Positions 47,377 through 59,420 of a stretch of 64,000 nt of DNA are shown here, one piece after another (the first letter of the stretch is position 1; the number at the start of each line of letters is the position of its first letter). The notes under the pieces were generated by a model that did not search any database, was not told where the DNA came from, and saw only the letters and a program-made list of their open reading frames with translations. A program made the position numbers and the translations under genes. Source of the DNA: Cunninghamella blakesleeana (taxonomy: Eukaryota; Mucoromycota; Mucoromycetes; Mucorales; Cunninghamellaceae); the NCBI GenBank assembly GCA_017871115.1, contig JAFCIZ010000001.1, forward strand, positions 4,197,501 through 4,261,500, in the 5' to 3' direction.

Positions 47377-48525
47377 ATGAGCGAAAGTAATTTAAATCTG
47401 TCTACTTCTCAAAATATCCAACCTTTTTTATTATTATCCAAATCAGTAAAAGGTGTTGCTAATTCTAAACTTATAATGGATGCTTTAAACGCGCCGGGTG
47501 TATATGTTTTTTCTGAACTATACGAATCTCCAAACGTTATCGAAGTAAATATATATAGCTTGTCAAAATAATGAGTAAATAAATATTAAAGTATAATTGA
47601 TATTCAACATTTTTTTATTTATCTTCATCTTTTTTTAAAACGTAATAGGCTTCTAAATTACCTGAAGTGAAACCTTATTATATATTACTATCCATATTTC
47701 TTCATGGAACTTATGCCGATTATGTTGGTAAAAAGCACAACAATATTATATTATAAATTGTTTCATTTGATTACTTCAAGCATACTGATATTATTTTATT
47801 CTTACAATTATTATTAATAATACTATTAATACCATTTAGAAAATATGTCACAGCTTCCTACTTTAACAGATAATCAAATAGTAAAACTCAAACAGCTCTC
47901 TATAATAACACTATGTGAAAAAAATAGGGTAAATAAATAAATAATTATAAATATATAAATATGTATCCATAAAATAGAATAAAATAAAATAATTTAGTAA
48001 TAGTGGTAATAATATAAAATATATATATACATATACATAATTATCATATAGGCACTTAATTATCGAGATATGCAAAACTATTTAGATATACCAACTGTAA
48101 GAGAATTAGAGGATTTAATTATTGATGCCATTTATCAAGGAATATTAACGGGGAAATTGGATCAACGTAATCAACAATTACAAGTAAATACAACCATAGG
48201 AAGAGATTTACGGCCTGGCCAATTAGATGATATCATTAACAATGTTACGTCTTGGATGCAACAGGCGTCTTCCTTGGTTGAAGTCTTGGAAAATAAAATT
48301 CAACAAGTTAATCAACAAATTATTCAGAATGAGTCCAATCAAAAACAATATGAAGCTACTATTGAACAAATCAGAAAGGAAGTCCATGCAAAAGAAAAAT
48401 CATCATCATCTTCATCTTCATCTTCATCTAATGATAAAATAAAGGAAAATGATGCCTCTTATGATTCTCAAGAATATACTGATATATTAGGTGGCAGGGC
48501 AAAGAAAAGACAAATCATAGGATAA
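47377..48525 (+). CDS. CSN7: COP9 signalosome subunit 7
   Basis: PCI-domain subunit of the cullin deneddylase. Exons 47377-47544, 47649-47727, 47840-47928, 48052-48525 give 269 residues. An N-terminal helical repeat (LNAPGVYVFSELYESPNV) leads into the PCI winged helix: LTDNQIVKLKQLSIITLCEKNRALNY, then VRELEDLIIDAIYQGILTGKLDQRNQQLQV, which is the CSN7/eIF3-type signature. DLRPGQLDDIINNVTSWM and a long coiled coil follow. A run of ten serines at about residue 225 precedes a basic tail. The first two exons hold the less conserved part, so the start is slightly less certain than the domain call. Confidence 0.92.
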
Positions 48526-49019
48526 TATATATATATAACTAATCATATCAGTTATAATTAGCAAATTAATAATAATAATAATAATAATAAAAATTAGGCT
48601 ACGTAGATAAATATCATAATTTACATACATATCTTTATTTTGAATATTTCTTTTTTAATAAAGAGATTTTTATTTTTGGAGTTATAATTATAATTATTTG
48701 TTTATTAGTATTACATTAAAAAGTGAATGTATTAAAAAAATAATGGTAGAATAAAAAAAAATATGTATATATATTATGTACTCTAAATATTTATAGTAAA
48801 CATTAATTTATATCGAATTAAAAAATAAAGATAAAATGAAGGAATTGACCAATTAAAAAAAAAATTATATATATATATATAAGTCTAAAAATAAAATAAA
48901 ATAAATAAATAAAAAGTCTATGTATAAGGATATATATAAAATAAGATAAAAAAAATAAAATTAGTGAAGGAAAGAGAGTAAAAAAATAAAAAATATTATA
49001 TATTCAAAATATACAGCTA
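48526..49019. other. Convergent intergenic region
   Basis: 494 bases between CSN7 and the methyltransferase 3' ends; A/T-rich with TA runs; nothing else seen. Confidence 0.5.
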
Positions 49020-50440
49020 CTACAAAGGTTTTTTAGCTACCCAACAATGAAGTCTTGTAAAACTATGATATTCTTCAAATTCTTCTAAAACTTCTTGAAC
49101 AGCCAAATCAAAATCAGAACCGGATACACCCCATTGTTTAAGATAAATATCTCTATGGTTTCTTAAAGATGCTTTTTGTGCTTCCTGGTTAATAAATCCA
49201 TATTGTTTTAATTCTATTTTTATCAATAAAAATAAATAAATAAATATTATTATTATTATTACTATATTACTATATTACTATATTACTTTTTGAATATAGG
49301 AGGGATTTTTTTAATAATATTTACTATTAATATTGTTATGTACCTGGATCAGAAGGCCATTCACCAAGAGGAATATCCATTGTTTTTTGATCCATTTCTT
49401 CAAAACCAGATTCTTTCACATAATTAGCAATGGTATCAGTTAAGAAATAATCAATTCCTTTCAAAGTACATTGTTCTTGAATAAAACTATCAAAAGCTTG
49501 TTGAACAGGGCCAGGATTATGATGCCATTTATCATATTCTATTAGTTCAATAAAACCTCCAGGTTTGAGTACTCGAAACATTTCTTTTAATAAAGAGGGC
49601 CAAGCTTCTTTTGGTAATACATCACCCATATTTCTTTGAAATATACTATAAATAAGAATAAGAATAAATATAATAAACAAATTAATGTTAATATTAATTT
49701 AATATATATATATATATATATATTTTGCATGATTCTTTTTTTTCTTTAATTAATGGCAAGTAATATCATCGTATTTTAATTATAATTATACATTTTTTTT
49801 TTACTTACAAATCTACAGCATTATCCCCCATTGGCCAAGATTCAGTGATATCACATTGTACAAAACGTAAATTTTCAGGATTATTCTGTTGATCATTAGG
49901 CAAAACCTTATCTAAACCAAGAACTTGAAGTGAATTATATTGATTAGCAATTTCCATAGCCCAAATTCCCGTCCCAGTACCTACATCGACGATCACGGCA
50001 CCTTTATTTGTATTAAACGTAGCCCAAGCATTTGCTTTTCTAGCACTTTTTAAAAGATAATGTTGTCTTTGCCAACGATCAAATTCTTTAAAATCAAAAT
50101 CCGAAAATAAAGTAGGAGGACGTGTAAGTAAACTAGGTCGTCGTTTTGTAAAATATTCAGTAATAGATTTTCTTCGTGGTTGCTGATGTTGCTGAGACAG
50201 TGAGACACTTGATATGGATTGCTTTCTGATAGGTTGTCTTGCTGCTTCCATAGCTGCCGTTACTGCTCCAGCACTAAGGGTTGTGAATTCATTTTGTTCA
50301 ATCCAATCATAATTACCATGTGAAATATGTGATATTATGGAACGGTTTTCGACAGTTATAGTACTTTGTCTTCTTTTTTGTTCTTTTCTTTTTTTTCTAT
50401 CTTTTGATTTTTCCAGCACACGACTGGTTTGATTTCCCAT
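49020..50440 (-). CDS. LaeA/UMTA-type SAM-dependent methyltransferase
   Basis: Exons 50440-49809, 49645-49344, 49213-49020 give 375 residues. The N-terminal about 120 residues are basic, with a KKRKEQKRRQS stretch and Ser-rich segments, possibly a nuclear signal. The methyltransferase domain begins FDRWQRQHYLL, then motif I VIVDVGTGTGIWAMEIA (about residue 150), LGLDKVLP, FVQCDITESWPM, the FIFQRNMGDV segment restored across intron 1, and EMFRVLKPGGFIELIEYD (motif IV/post-motif). The order matches fungal LaeA-like and UMTA proteins, regulators or small-molecule methyltransferases with few confirmed substrates. No biosynthetic cluster surrounds it, so a role as a cluster tailoring enzyme is not supported. 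The start codon follows the usual A-rich leader. Confidence 0.88.
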
Positions 50441-51969
50441 TTTATTTTTAATATATTAATATTTTATTGTTTTAATTGATTGAAAAAAAGTAAAAAGTTT
50501 AAAAAAAAAGAAAAGAGAGAGAAAAAAAATGACCTGTACCAAAAAAAAAAAAGTTTAATATAACAGGAGTTTAAAAAAATAAAAAGGATTGGTGAAAGTA
50601 AAAATTCTAAACCGCTTATAGTATGTAATACAAAATATTTAACCTACCCTTTTTTTATATTTTAAATTTATTATTAGTTTATTATGTTTATTATTATGTT
50701 TATTATTATGTTTATTTTATATCTTTGGTAAAAATGGTCATTTTGTTCTAAAGTAGTACATTAATAAAAATATAAAATGATTGACGTCAATCTTTTTTTT
50801 TTAAAGAAGATCAATTTATTTATTTATTTTTAAAAAAAGTACGTATTAATAATAATAATAATAAACCTATTATTTCCCGCTCTTTACTTTATTTATAGTA
50901 AATGCTCGTTAAAAAGATTATTCGTCTTTTTTTTAAAAAAAAAAATCGAATAAATCAAAGAATCATTAATGAGGGAAATAAGTAAAAAATTAAAATTTTT
51001 ATGCCAATTTAATTTTTTATTTATTATTTTGGTATATTCATATATAAAAGTAAAAAAACGTAATAAATTAAACAAAATAACCCATACTATTATTACTATT
51101 ATTATTATTATTATTATTATTTTTGCTTAAATTTCATTTTACACTAAAAAGAATGATCTAGTAAAGCTTTTTTTAAATAAATTTTAAAACTCCACACAGA
51201 TTTTTGCTACAGGTACGAACAAGTGTAACTTTAAAAATAGACTTATTTATATATATAATCAATGTATATATAATCATCCTTTTTAAGATTTGATATTATA
51301 AAAGTACCTTTCTACTATTATTATTATTATAATTATAATTATTATCATTATTGTTATTATTATTCAATGACTTTTTTTATTTTTTATAATTATGATCATG
51401 TTATGACTAATATATGACTATACAAATTATATTAATCATCTTTATTGACAAGTATATTAATAATAGTTTATATAATCGTATCTTATCTATTTGTTATCGC
51501 ACTCTATTTTAAATGTAGTTTCAATATTTTTTTTTATTATTGTTAGCATTATGTAGAATTAGTTATAGAAAAAATCACTGAAAGAAAGTATTAATATTAA
51601 TAATAATATGCCAAAAAGAAGGATATAAAACAATAATAGTAAGATAGTAGGACTCAATTTGTAAGAAATTAGAAAAAAAGAAATGCATTATTTCGTTTAT
51701 TTGAATTTCAGCTTTCTGATGTTTTTGATCATCAAAAAAAAAAGCCGTCCAAAAAAAATTTTTTTATCTTTACTTTTTAACCAATAAAAAAAAAGGAAAA
51801 GATGACACGGGACCAGGTCAAAAATTGGATATAAAAAGAGAAAATTTTGAACCATTTTTAAAATTTCGGAGGGGGGTTAATCCCCTTCCAAACAAAACCT
51901 ATACTCTTTTTTTTTTTTTTTATAATAAAAACCCTTTATTAAAAACCAATCTTTCTGTCTTTTTATAAA
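50441..51969. other. Divergent intergenic region, methyltransferase / IMPDH
   Basis: 1.5 kb with no supported gene. Contains a 14-bp palindrome with a CRE core at 50779-50792, GGAGTTTAAA at 50566-50575, TTTTAAAACTCC at 51182-51193, and a TATAAA at 51830-51835 that is 135 bases before the IMPDH ATG. The rest is A/T-rich with TTA repeats. Confidence 0.5.
50779..50792. promoter_or_regulatory. CRE palindrome GATTGACGTCAATC
   Basis: Perfect 14-bp inverted repeat centred on TGACGTCA, the full ATF/CREB binding site, 339 bases upstream of the LaeA-like methyltransferase ATG and about 1.2 kb upstream of IMPDH. A perfect 14-bp palindrome with this core is unlikely by chance in such AT-rich sequence. 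Function is inferred. Confidence 0.5.
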
Positions 51970-53799
51970 ATGTCTTCTTTCCTTGATGCATCTCAAGCTG
52001 TTGCTACTCTTAATGAATATAAAAATAGAGATGGTTTATCTATTGAAGCACTTTTAGACGAACAATTAAGTGGTGGCTTAACTTATAATGATTTCTTAAT
52101 CCTTCCAGGATATATTGATTTTTCTGCTCATAATGTTAGTCTTGAATCCAAGATCACTAAAAAGATCTCTTTACGTACCCCTTTCATGTCTTCCCCTATG
52201 GATACTGTTACTGAAGCTGATATGGCTATTTCTATGGCTGTAAGTTTTATTTCATTTTACTAGAAAAAAGATTTTTTTGGTCAATCTAAAATATTACATT
52301 GTTAAAAAAAAATAATGCATCTAAACTTTTGTTTATTTTCCGATGATTTATTTATATATTTTTTATTATTCTATTTTACTATAGCTCTTAGGTGGTATTG
52401 GTGTAATCCATCATAACTGTAGTGCTGAAGAACAAGCTGAGATGGTCCGCAAAGTCAAGAAGTTTGAAAATGGTTTCATCATGGATCCTGTTGTTTTATC
52501 CCCAAGTCATACTGTAGCCGATGTTAAACAAATTAAAGAAGCTCAAGGTTTCTGTGGTATTCCTATCACTGGTAAGTAGTACAAAAAACAACATTATTAT
52601 TCTTTTTTTTCCCACCTTTTTTATCCCTAAAATTATTTTTCTCATAACCCTATTTTTTTTTTCATTAAAAATATGTAGATACTGGTAAAATGAAAGGTAA
52701 ACTTGTTGGTATTGTTACAGCCCGTGATATTCAATTCCATAATGATGATAACTCCACTTTGGACACTATTATGACCAAGGATAATCTTGTTGTTGCTAAG
52801 CAAGGAATCACTTTGGCCGATGCCAATCGTATTTTATTTACCTCCAAGAAAGGCAAATTACCCATTGTTGATGAAAACGGATGTTTAGTATCACTTTTAG
52901 CTCGATCTGATTTATTAAAAAATCAAAACTATCCTTTAGCTTCAAAATCCCCTGATTCAAAACAATTATTGGCTGGTGCTGCTATTGGAACTCGCCCTGA
53001 TGATAAAGAACGTTTGGCTTTATTGGCTGAAGCTGGTTTAGATGTAGTAGTTTTAGATTCTTCCCAAGGTAATTCCATTTACCAAATTGAAATGATCAAG
53101 TGGATTAAAGAAAATTTCCCTAAAGTTGAAGTTATTGCCGGTAATGTTGTTACCCGTGAACAAGCTGCTAATTTAATTGCTGCTGGTGCCGATGGTCTTC
53201 GTATTGGTATGGGATCTGGTTCAATCTGCATTACCCAAGAAGTCATGGCCTGTGGTCGTCCTCAAGCTACCGCTGTTTACCGTGTTTCTGAATTTGCTAA
53301 CCGCTTCGGTGTTCCTACAATTGCTGATGGTGGTATTGGTAACGTCGGTCACATTGTTAAAGCTTTAGCCCTCGGTGCCTCTGCCGTCATGATGGGTGGT
53401 TTATTAGCTGGTTGTGAAGAAGCTCCCGGTACTTACTTCTTCCGTGATGGCGTTCGTCTTAAGCGTTACCGTGGTATGGGTTCTATTGATGCTATGACCA
53501 AAGTAGATAGTAAGGATGGTAATGCTGCTACTAAACGTTACTTCTCTGAAGGCGATACTGTTAAAGTTGCCCAAGGTGTTGTTGGTAATGTTGTTGATAA
53601 AGGAAGCGTCCGTAATTATTTGAATTACTTAATTACTGGTGTTCAACACTCTCTTCAAGATATTGGCTGTAAATCTGCTAATGAATTCCATAAAAACGTC
53701 GCTGAAGGCAAAGTTAGATTTGAAAAACGTACTGCTGCTGCCCAAATGGAAGGTGGTGTTCATGGTTTACACAGTTTTGAAAAGAAATTGTATGCTTAA
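51970..53799 (+). CDS. IMP dehydrogenase
   Basis: NAD-dependent conversion of IMP to XMP, the rate-limiting step of guanine nucleotide synthesis; cytosolic tetramer or octamer. Exons 51970-52239, 52385-52571, 52679-53799 give 525 residues, the usual length. Motifs: [42 protein letters not shown]; a CBS pair at about residues 110-235 ([14 protein letters not shown] through [20 protein letters not shown]); [14 protein letters not shown]; the catalytic loop [11 protein letters not shown] with the active-site Cys; [26 protein letters not shown]; and the flap KRYRGMGS. The C-terminus ends EKKLYA. Codon use is visibly more C-ending than in its neighbours, as expected for high expression. A TATAAA lies 135 bases upstream. 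Confidence 0.97.
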
Positions 53800-54308
53800 A
53801 AACATACAATCATATATATATATATGTATATATAATTTTTTTTCATATACAATCTATACTTATATCATTTTATTTATGATCTATCACATTTTTTATTTTT
53901 TTTCTTTCATTTTATATCTTCTTTTCTCTTTCAAATTACCAAATCATGTTCACTAATTATTATTGTCATTAATAGTTGTTCATTTTTTCTCTTATATTTT
54001 TCATTTTATCATTCATTCAATAAACACTTTTGAAATAATCAATACCAATCCCATTTCATTTAATTTTCAAGACTTCACAAGTATATTTATTATTATTATA
54101 ACTTTTTTAAAAAAAACTATGTTGACCAAATGTGTGTGTACCTTAAAAAAAAGAAAAAAAAACTATGAATTTTGATAACTATTAGTTACTTATTTTTATT
54201 TTTATTTTTTTGCTCTTGTTTTTCATTTTAATCTTGCTACTAGTTATTACCTATGCACTCTTTTACTATTAATGTTGTTTTATAATATTATGATAGCTAT
54301 TAATTAAT
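53800..54308. other. Convergent intergenic region
   Basis: 509 bases between IMPDH and CCT5 3' ends. AT- and T-rich; the open frames here are simple-sequence peptides. Nothing else seen. Confidence 0.5.
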
Positions 54309-56605
54309 CTATTGTTCAGGACCAGACATAATCACATCATCTATCTTAAGAATCATTTTAACTAATTGTGTTGCCAATAAGAATTGTTGACGCTTTGAAA
54401 TGAGGGGGTCATAAACATGTTGTTCCTTCATATCATTTGAGTTTTTATACAAACAATCTACACCTAAACGAGCATTTCCAGTGGTAGCTTGTTGAGCCTT
54501 AACATAAGCTAAAGTTTCAATAGGAGATAAACCAGAATTTTCAGCTAAAGCTAAAGGTGTAGCATCTAAAGCATTTGCAAATGCACGCATAGCATATTGT
54601 TCAATAGTAGAGATCTAGTAATAAATTATTTTAAAAAAATGAAAACAATACAAAAAAAGAAATTAATACATCATTCAATATGCTATTATATATTATTATT
54701 TTATAATTTATAATTTAACATTTTCTAACTTACTTCATCGGCAACTTTAGATACAGCCAAGGAACAACTGATTTCAGCAGCACCACCACCATAAACAACA
54801 CGATTATCACGAACTAAATTACGAACAGCACAGATAGCATCATGAAGGGAACGTTTGGCTTCATCAATAATCATTTTATTACCACCACGAACAAATACAG
54901 TAACAGCACGACTATTAGCACATTCTTCAATTACAAGCATACGGTCTTTAGTGGTACCAAAAGTTAATTCACGGACAATACCAGCAGTACCAAGCTTATC
55001 AGCGGATAAATCTTCAAATCGAGGAACAATACGACCATTTGTAGCAATAGCAATTAATTCAATTTCAGGACCACCAACCCATCTTACGGCTGGTAATTGA
55101 TTTTGTAATAATAAATGATTGGCTTCATCATCAAAACCCCATTGACAAATAACAAGATTGGCACCGGAATCTTTTACTTTTTTAATCATATCTTGGAATT
55201 TTTCATATTCATATTCTTGTAATTTTTGATATTCTTCTACAGATGTAATATCTAATTTATGTTTGGTCTTGGGTCTTGGAGGTTCAAAGGCACATGTTAA
55301 AATAGCAAGTTTGGCATCTTTTACTTCACGAGGCATTTGAGGATGTGACATATCCTTATCAACTACAACACCTTGTACTAATACTGTATCTTGTAATGAC
55401 CCACCTACTTTTCCATCTACTTTAATTAATTCAAAATCTACATCTTTACGGTCTAAATCGGCTACAGATAATACAGCTTGAACAGCAATATCAGCAAATT
55501 GTTCATGGCATTTAGATACACTATTTCAAAATAAAATAAAATGGAATAAGAATCATGCAATTAACCTATTTTTTTTCTTTTCTATGAACTATCTTTTTTT
55601 ATTACTACAATTATTATAAAACAATCATCTTTATATAGATATGACCACTTTTTTTTTCTATAAAAAAATAAAAATAAAAACTTACATTTTACTACCAAGA
55701 CTTGTCATTGCTGTCTTTTTTAAATTTTGCACATTTTCCTTGGAGAATTCAATAGTATCAGAAATACTATCCAAATGTTCTACAGCCACATTACAAGCAC
55801 GTTCAAAACCATCAGCGATACGAATAGGGTGAATACCTCTATCCAATAATTGTTCACATTGCTCTAAAAGTGCACCAGCAAGAACTATAAAAAAACAATT
55901 AATATAAATAAATAAATAAATATATATATATATATATAAATATATATATTGATAGTTAATATAAAATAATTATAATATATGCCACTATTATTATTTTTCT
56001 CTTTTAGTAATATGAATAACATCTTGATACATACCAACAACACCAGTAGTACCATCACCAATTTCATCATCTTGAGATTTTGACAACTGTACGAGTAACT
56101 TCGCAATTTGATGTTCCACTGCCATTTGATCCAAAATAGTTGCACCATCATTAGTTACAGTAATATCACCATCGGGAGAGATTAAAATTTTATCAAGGCC
56201 TATTAATAGCTCATCAAAGATAGTTGGTTAATAGATGATCATAATAAACTGTCAAATTTTTTTATTATAGATGAGAATATATATTTTAAAAAAAGATCAA
56301 AAAAAAAAGCTCATACCTCTAGGGCCAAGAGAAGTTTTAATAATATTTGATACTGTCTTTGCTGCTAAAATATGAGACTATAAAATCATAAAAATAAAAG
56401 TTTCAAATAAATAAATCTATATTAAATTTTATTTTAATATTGGATCAACGCGTCATCTAAAAAAATAAAAAAAATAACGTACCTTAATAGCATCAATACC
56501 ACTAACTCGAGCTTTCTTTTGCCCTTCCCGAAGAATAATAAAAGGGCGACCATATTCATCAGTTGCATAAACAGCAGAGTTAGGATCAATATTAGGTTGT
56601 GCCAT
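54309..56605 (-). CDS. CCT5: CCT/TRiC chaperonin subunit epsilon
   Basis: Subunit of the eight-membered cytosolic chaperonin that folds actin and tubulin. Exons 56605-56483, 56377-56317, 56199-56035, 55884-55686, 55520-54734, 54614-54309 give 546 residues. Epsilon-type features: start [37 protein letters not shown], the ATPase loop [12 protein letters not shown] rebuilt across intron 3, [17 protein letters not shown], and the apical-domain segment [18 protein letters not shown]. Then come [13 protein letters not shown], the second nucleotide motif [12 protein letters not shown], and the IDDVI motif near the C-terminus. Epsilon rather than another subunit is indicated by the N-terminal segment and by [11 protein letters not shown]. 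It diverges from CCT4. Confidence 0.95.
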
Positions 56606-56859
56606 CTTAAAAAAAATTAAATAAAAGGAAACTTAAATAGAATAAATGTCAAACAAAAAAAAGGAAGGGAAAAGAAAAAGAGAGAAAAAAAAAAAGTTAA
56701 AAAAGGAGTTAAAAAGTTTACTGCACAATATAAGTGACGTTGAAACTTTTTTCTCCGCCTCGCCTAATTTTTTTTGACAGCTTAAATTTTTTTTTGCGTA
56801 TACTTTTTTTTCCTCCTCTCTCTTTTCTTTTTCTTCATCTAGATTATTTTTTTATTATC
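56606..56859. promoter_or_regulatory. Shared promoter of divergent CCT5 and CCT4
   Basis: 254 bases separate the two start codons. The strand next to CCT5 is A-rich and the part next to CCT4 is T/C-rich, giving each gene a pyrimidine-rich leader on its own sense strand. The centre holds GGAGTTAAAA at 56705 and a GTGACGTTG near 56733. No convincing heat-shock element or TATA box. Confidence 0.65.
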
Positions 56860-59420
56860 ATGGCACAAGTAGCAGCTCCAGCAAAAACATCATCTCCCGC
56901 TAAAAATCCTAGCTTTCAAGATAAAGAAAAACCAACCGAAGTACGATTAAGCAATATTATTGCTGCTAAAGGTATTTTTTTATATTAATTTTTATTTTTA
57001 AATAAATGGATTATTTAATAAAAAGGTACGCGACTCACTTTTTTTTTCCATGTCTTTTTTTATATAAATTTATATGAACATCATCAAAAATCAAAAATCA
57101 AAATCAAAAATATAAAATATAAACAGCTGTCGGTGATGCTATTCGTACATCTTTAGGTCCTCGTGGTATGGATAAAATGGTAATAAACTCGATCGATACA
57201 ATTTATCATCAGATATATACTCTTACGACAATTTGAACTAAAACTGATCTAACATATATATATCTTATACCCTATTAATAGATTCAAACAAGTTCTGGTG
57301 AAGTAGTTATTACAAACGATGGTGCTACAATCTTAAAACATATGGCTGTATTACATCCTGCTGCTAAGATGGTAATATTAAATATAAAGTGAAGAGACAT
57401 GGATATGAATGGATTAAATATAATAATAATAATAACGGAAAGAGAGAATAACTTATACTAAAGATTAATATATTTTTGCTCTTTATATGTCTTAAATATA
57501 GCTTGTCGATTTATCAGCTGCACAAGATGTTGAAGCTGGTGATGGTACAACTTCCGTTGTTGTATTATGTAGTTCACTTTTAACTGCTGCTCAAAAGATG
57601 CTTAGCAAAGGTAAATTAGAAGAATCCTCTATATACTTTAGAATATGTACATAAGACAAATGATTTGATGATGCAAAATAATTATTAATCTTGACTATAT
57701 TTAATTATTTAATTAATATATTAGGTATTCATCCTACTACTATTGCCGAATCATTCCAACGTGCTGCTAAACAATCCGTAGAATTTTTAACTGAAATGGC
57801 AACTCCTGTAGATTTATCCGATCGTGAATCATTATTACGTGCTGCTTCTACTTCTCTCAGTTCAAAGGTATATATTTCATTCATAAAAAAACTAATGCGT
57901 AGTATATAAAAATATATTCTAACTATTGATCACTTTACTGTTATTATTTATTTATTAAAATAAATTTAAAATATAGATTGTATCTCAATATTCATCTTTA
58001 CTTGCTCCAATTGCTGTTGATGCTGTCTTACGAGTAATTGATCCTGCCGTCACTAATAATGTCAACTTAAATGATATTCGCGTTGTTAAAAAGGTTGGAG
58101 GTACAATTGATGATACAGAACTTGTTGATGGTTTAGTATTCAATCAAAACGTTGTAAAGAGTGCTGGTGGACCTATTCGTATGGAAAAGGCTAAGATTGG
58201 TTTGGTTCAATTCCAGTTATCTGCCCCTAAACCTGATGTAAGTTATTTGATAAGAAGAAGAGGAAAAGAATCAAAGAGGTGATGGCAAATTCTAAACATT
58301 TCCTTTTCTTTTAAAAAATATAAATAGATGGATAATCAAATTGTTGTAAATGATTATCGACAAATGGATAAAATTTTAAAAGAAGAACGTCAATATCTTT
58401 TGAATATGTGTAAAAAGATTAAAAAGAGTGGATGTAATGTTTTGTTGATTCAAAAATCTATTCTTCGTGATGCTGTAAATGAACTTTCTCTTCACTTTTT
58501 GGCTAAATTGAAAATTATGGTTATTAAGGATATAGAACGTGATGAAATTGAATTTATTGCTAAGGTAAATTTTATGACAATGATTATAATATTCTATCAT
58601 CTTTTTTTTGAAAAAGAATAATTTTTATATATTTACTTACTGTGTAATATATTAATCTTTTTTTCTTCTTTTTCTTATATTATTTTATATATTATAAAAA
58701 AATGTATATTCAAATAGTCTCTTGGCTGTAAACCCATTGCTGACATAGAATCATTTACTGAAGATAAGCTTGGTTATGCTGATTTAATTGAAGAAGCAGA
58801 TTCTGTAGATGCACGTGTAGTAAAAGCAACTGGTATGAAGAATGCAGGAAAAACTATATCTGTATTATGTCGTGGTGCCAATTCTTTAGTTTTAGAAGAA
58901 TCACATCGTTCTCTTCATGATGCTCTCTGTGTTGTACGTTGTTTAGTTAAAAAGAAATATTTAATTGCTGGTGGTGGTGCTCCTGAAATTGAAATATCCC
59001 AAAAATTAATGGACTATGCTAAAACACTTCAAGGTATGGAACAATATTGTTTCCAAGCTTTTGCCGAAGCTTTGGAAGTCATTCCTACTACTTTAGCAGA
59101 AAATGCTGGTTTGAACCCTATCTCCATTGTAACTGAACTTAGAAATAAACATGCTCGTGGTGATAAAACAGCTGGTATTAATGTTAAGAAGGGAACCATT
59201 AGTAATATTCTCGAAGAAAATGTTATTCAACCTTTACTCGTTACTACTAGTGCATTAGAGTTGGCTTCTGAAACTGTAAAAATGATTATGAAGATTGATG
59301 ATTTGGTAAACATTCATAAAAAATATATAAGGATATAAGTAATATATATAATTATGATCTATACTAAACTTATTAACTATTATTTTTTTATTCATTTTTA
59401 AATAGGTTCAAAGCCGATAA
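56860..59420 (+). CDS. CCT4: CCT/TRiC chaperonin subunit delta
   Basis: Partner of CCT5 in the same ring. Exons 56860-56971, 57127-57179, 57282-57371, 57502-57610, 57725-57867, 57977-58237, 58328-58564, 58718-59305, 59406-59420 give 535 residues; the last exon encodes only VQSR and the stop. Motifs: [63 protein letters not shown] (ATPase), [13 protein letters not shown], and the delta-type [19 protein letters not shown]. Later come [31 protein letters not shown], the nucleotide motif [13 protein letters not shown], and IDDLV. The delta assignment follows from the [15 protein letters not shown] segment and the start. It has nine exons against six in CCT5. Confidence 0.96.
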
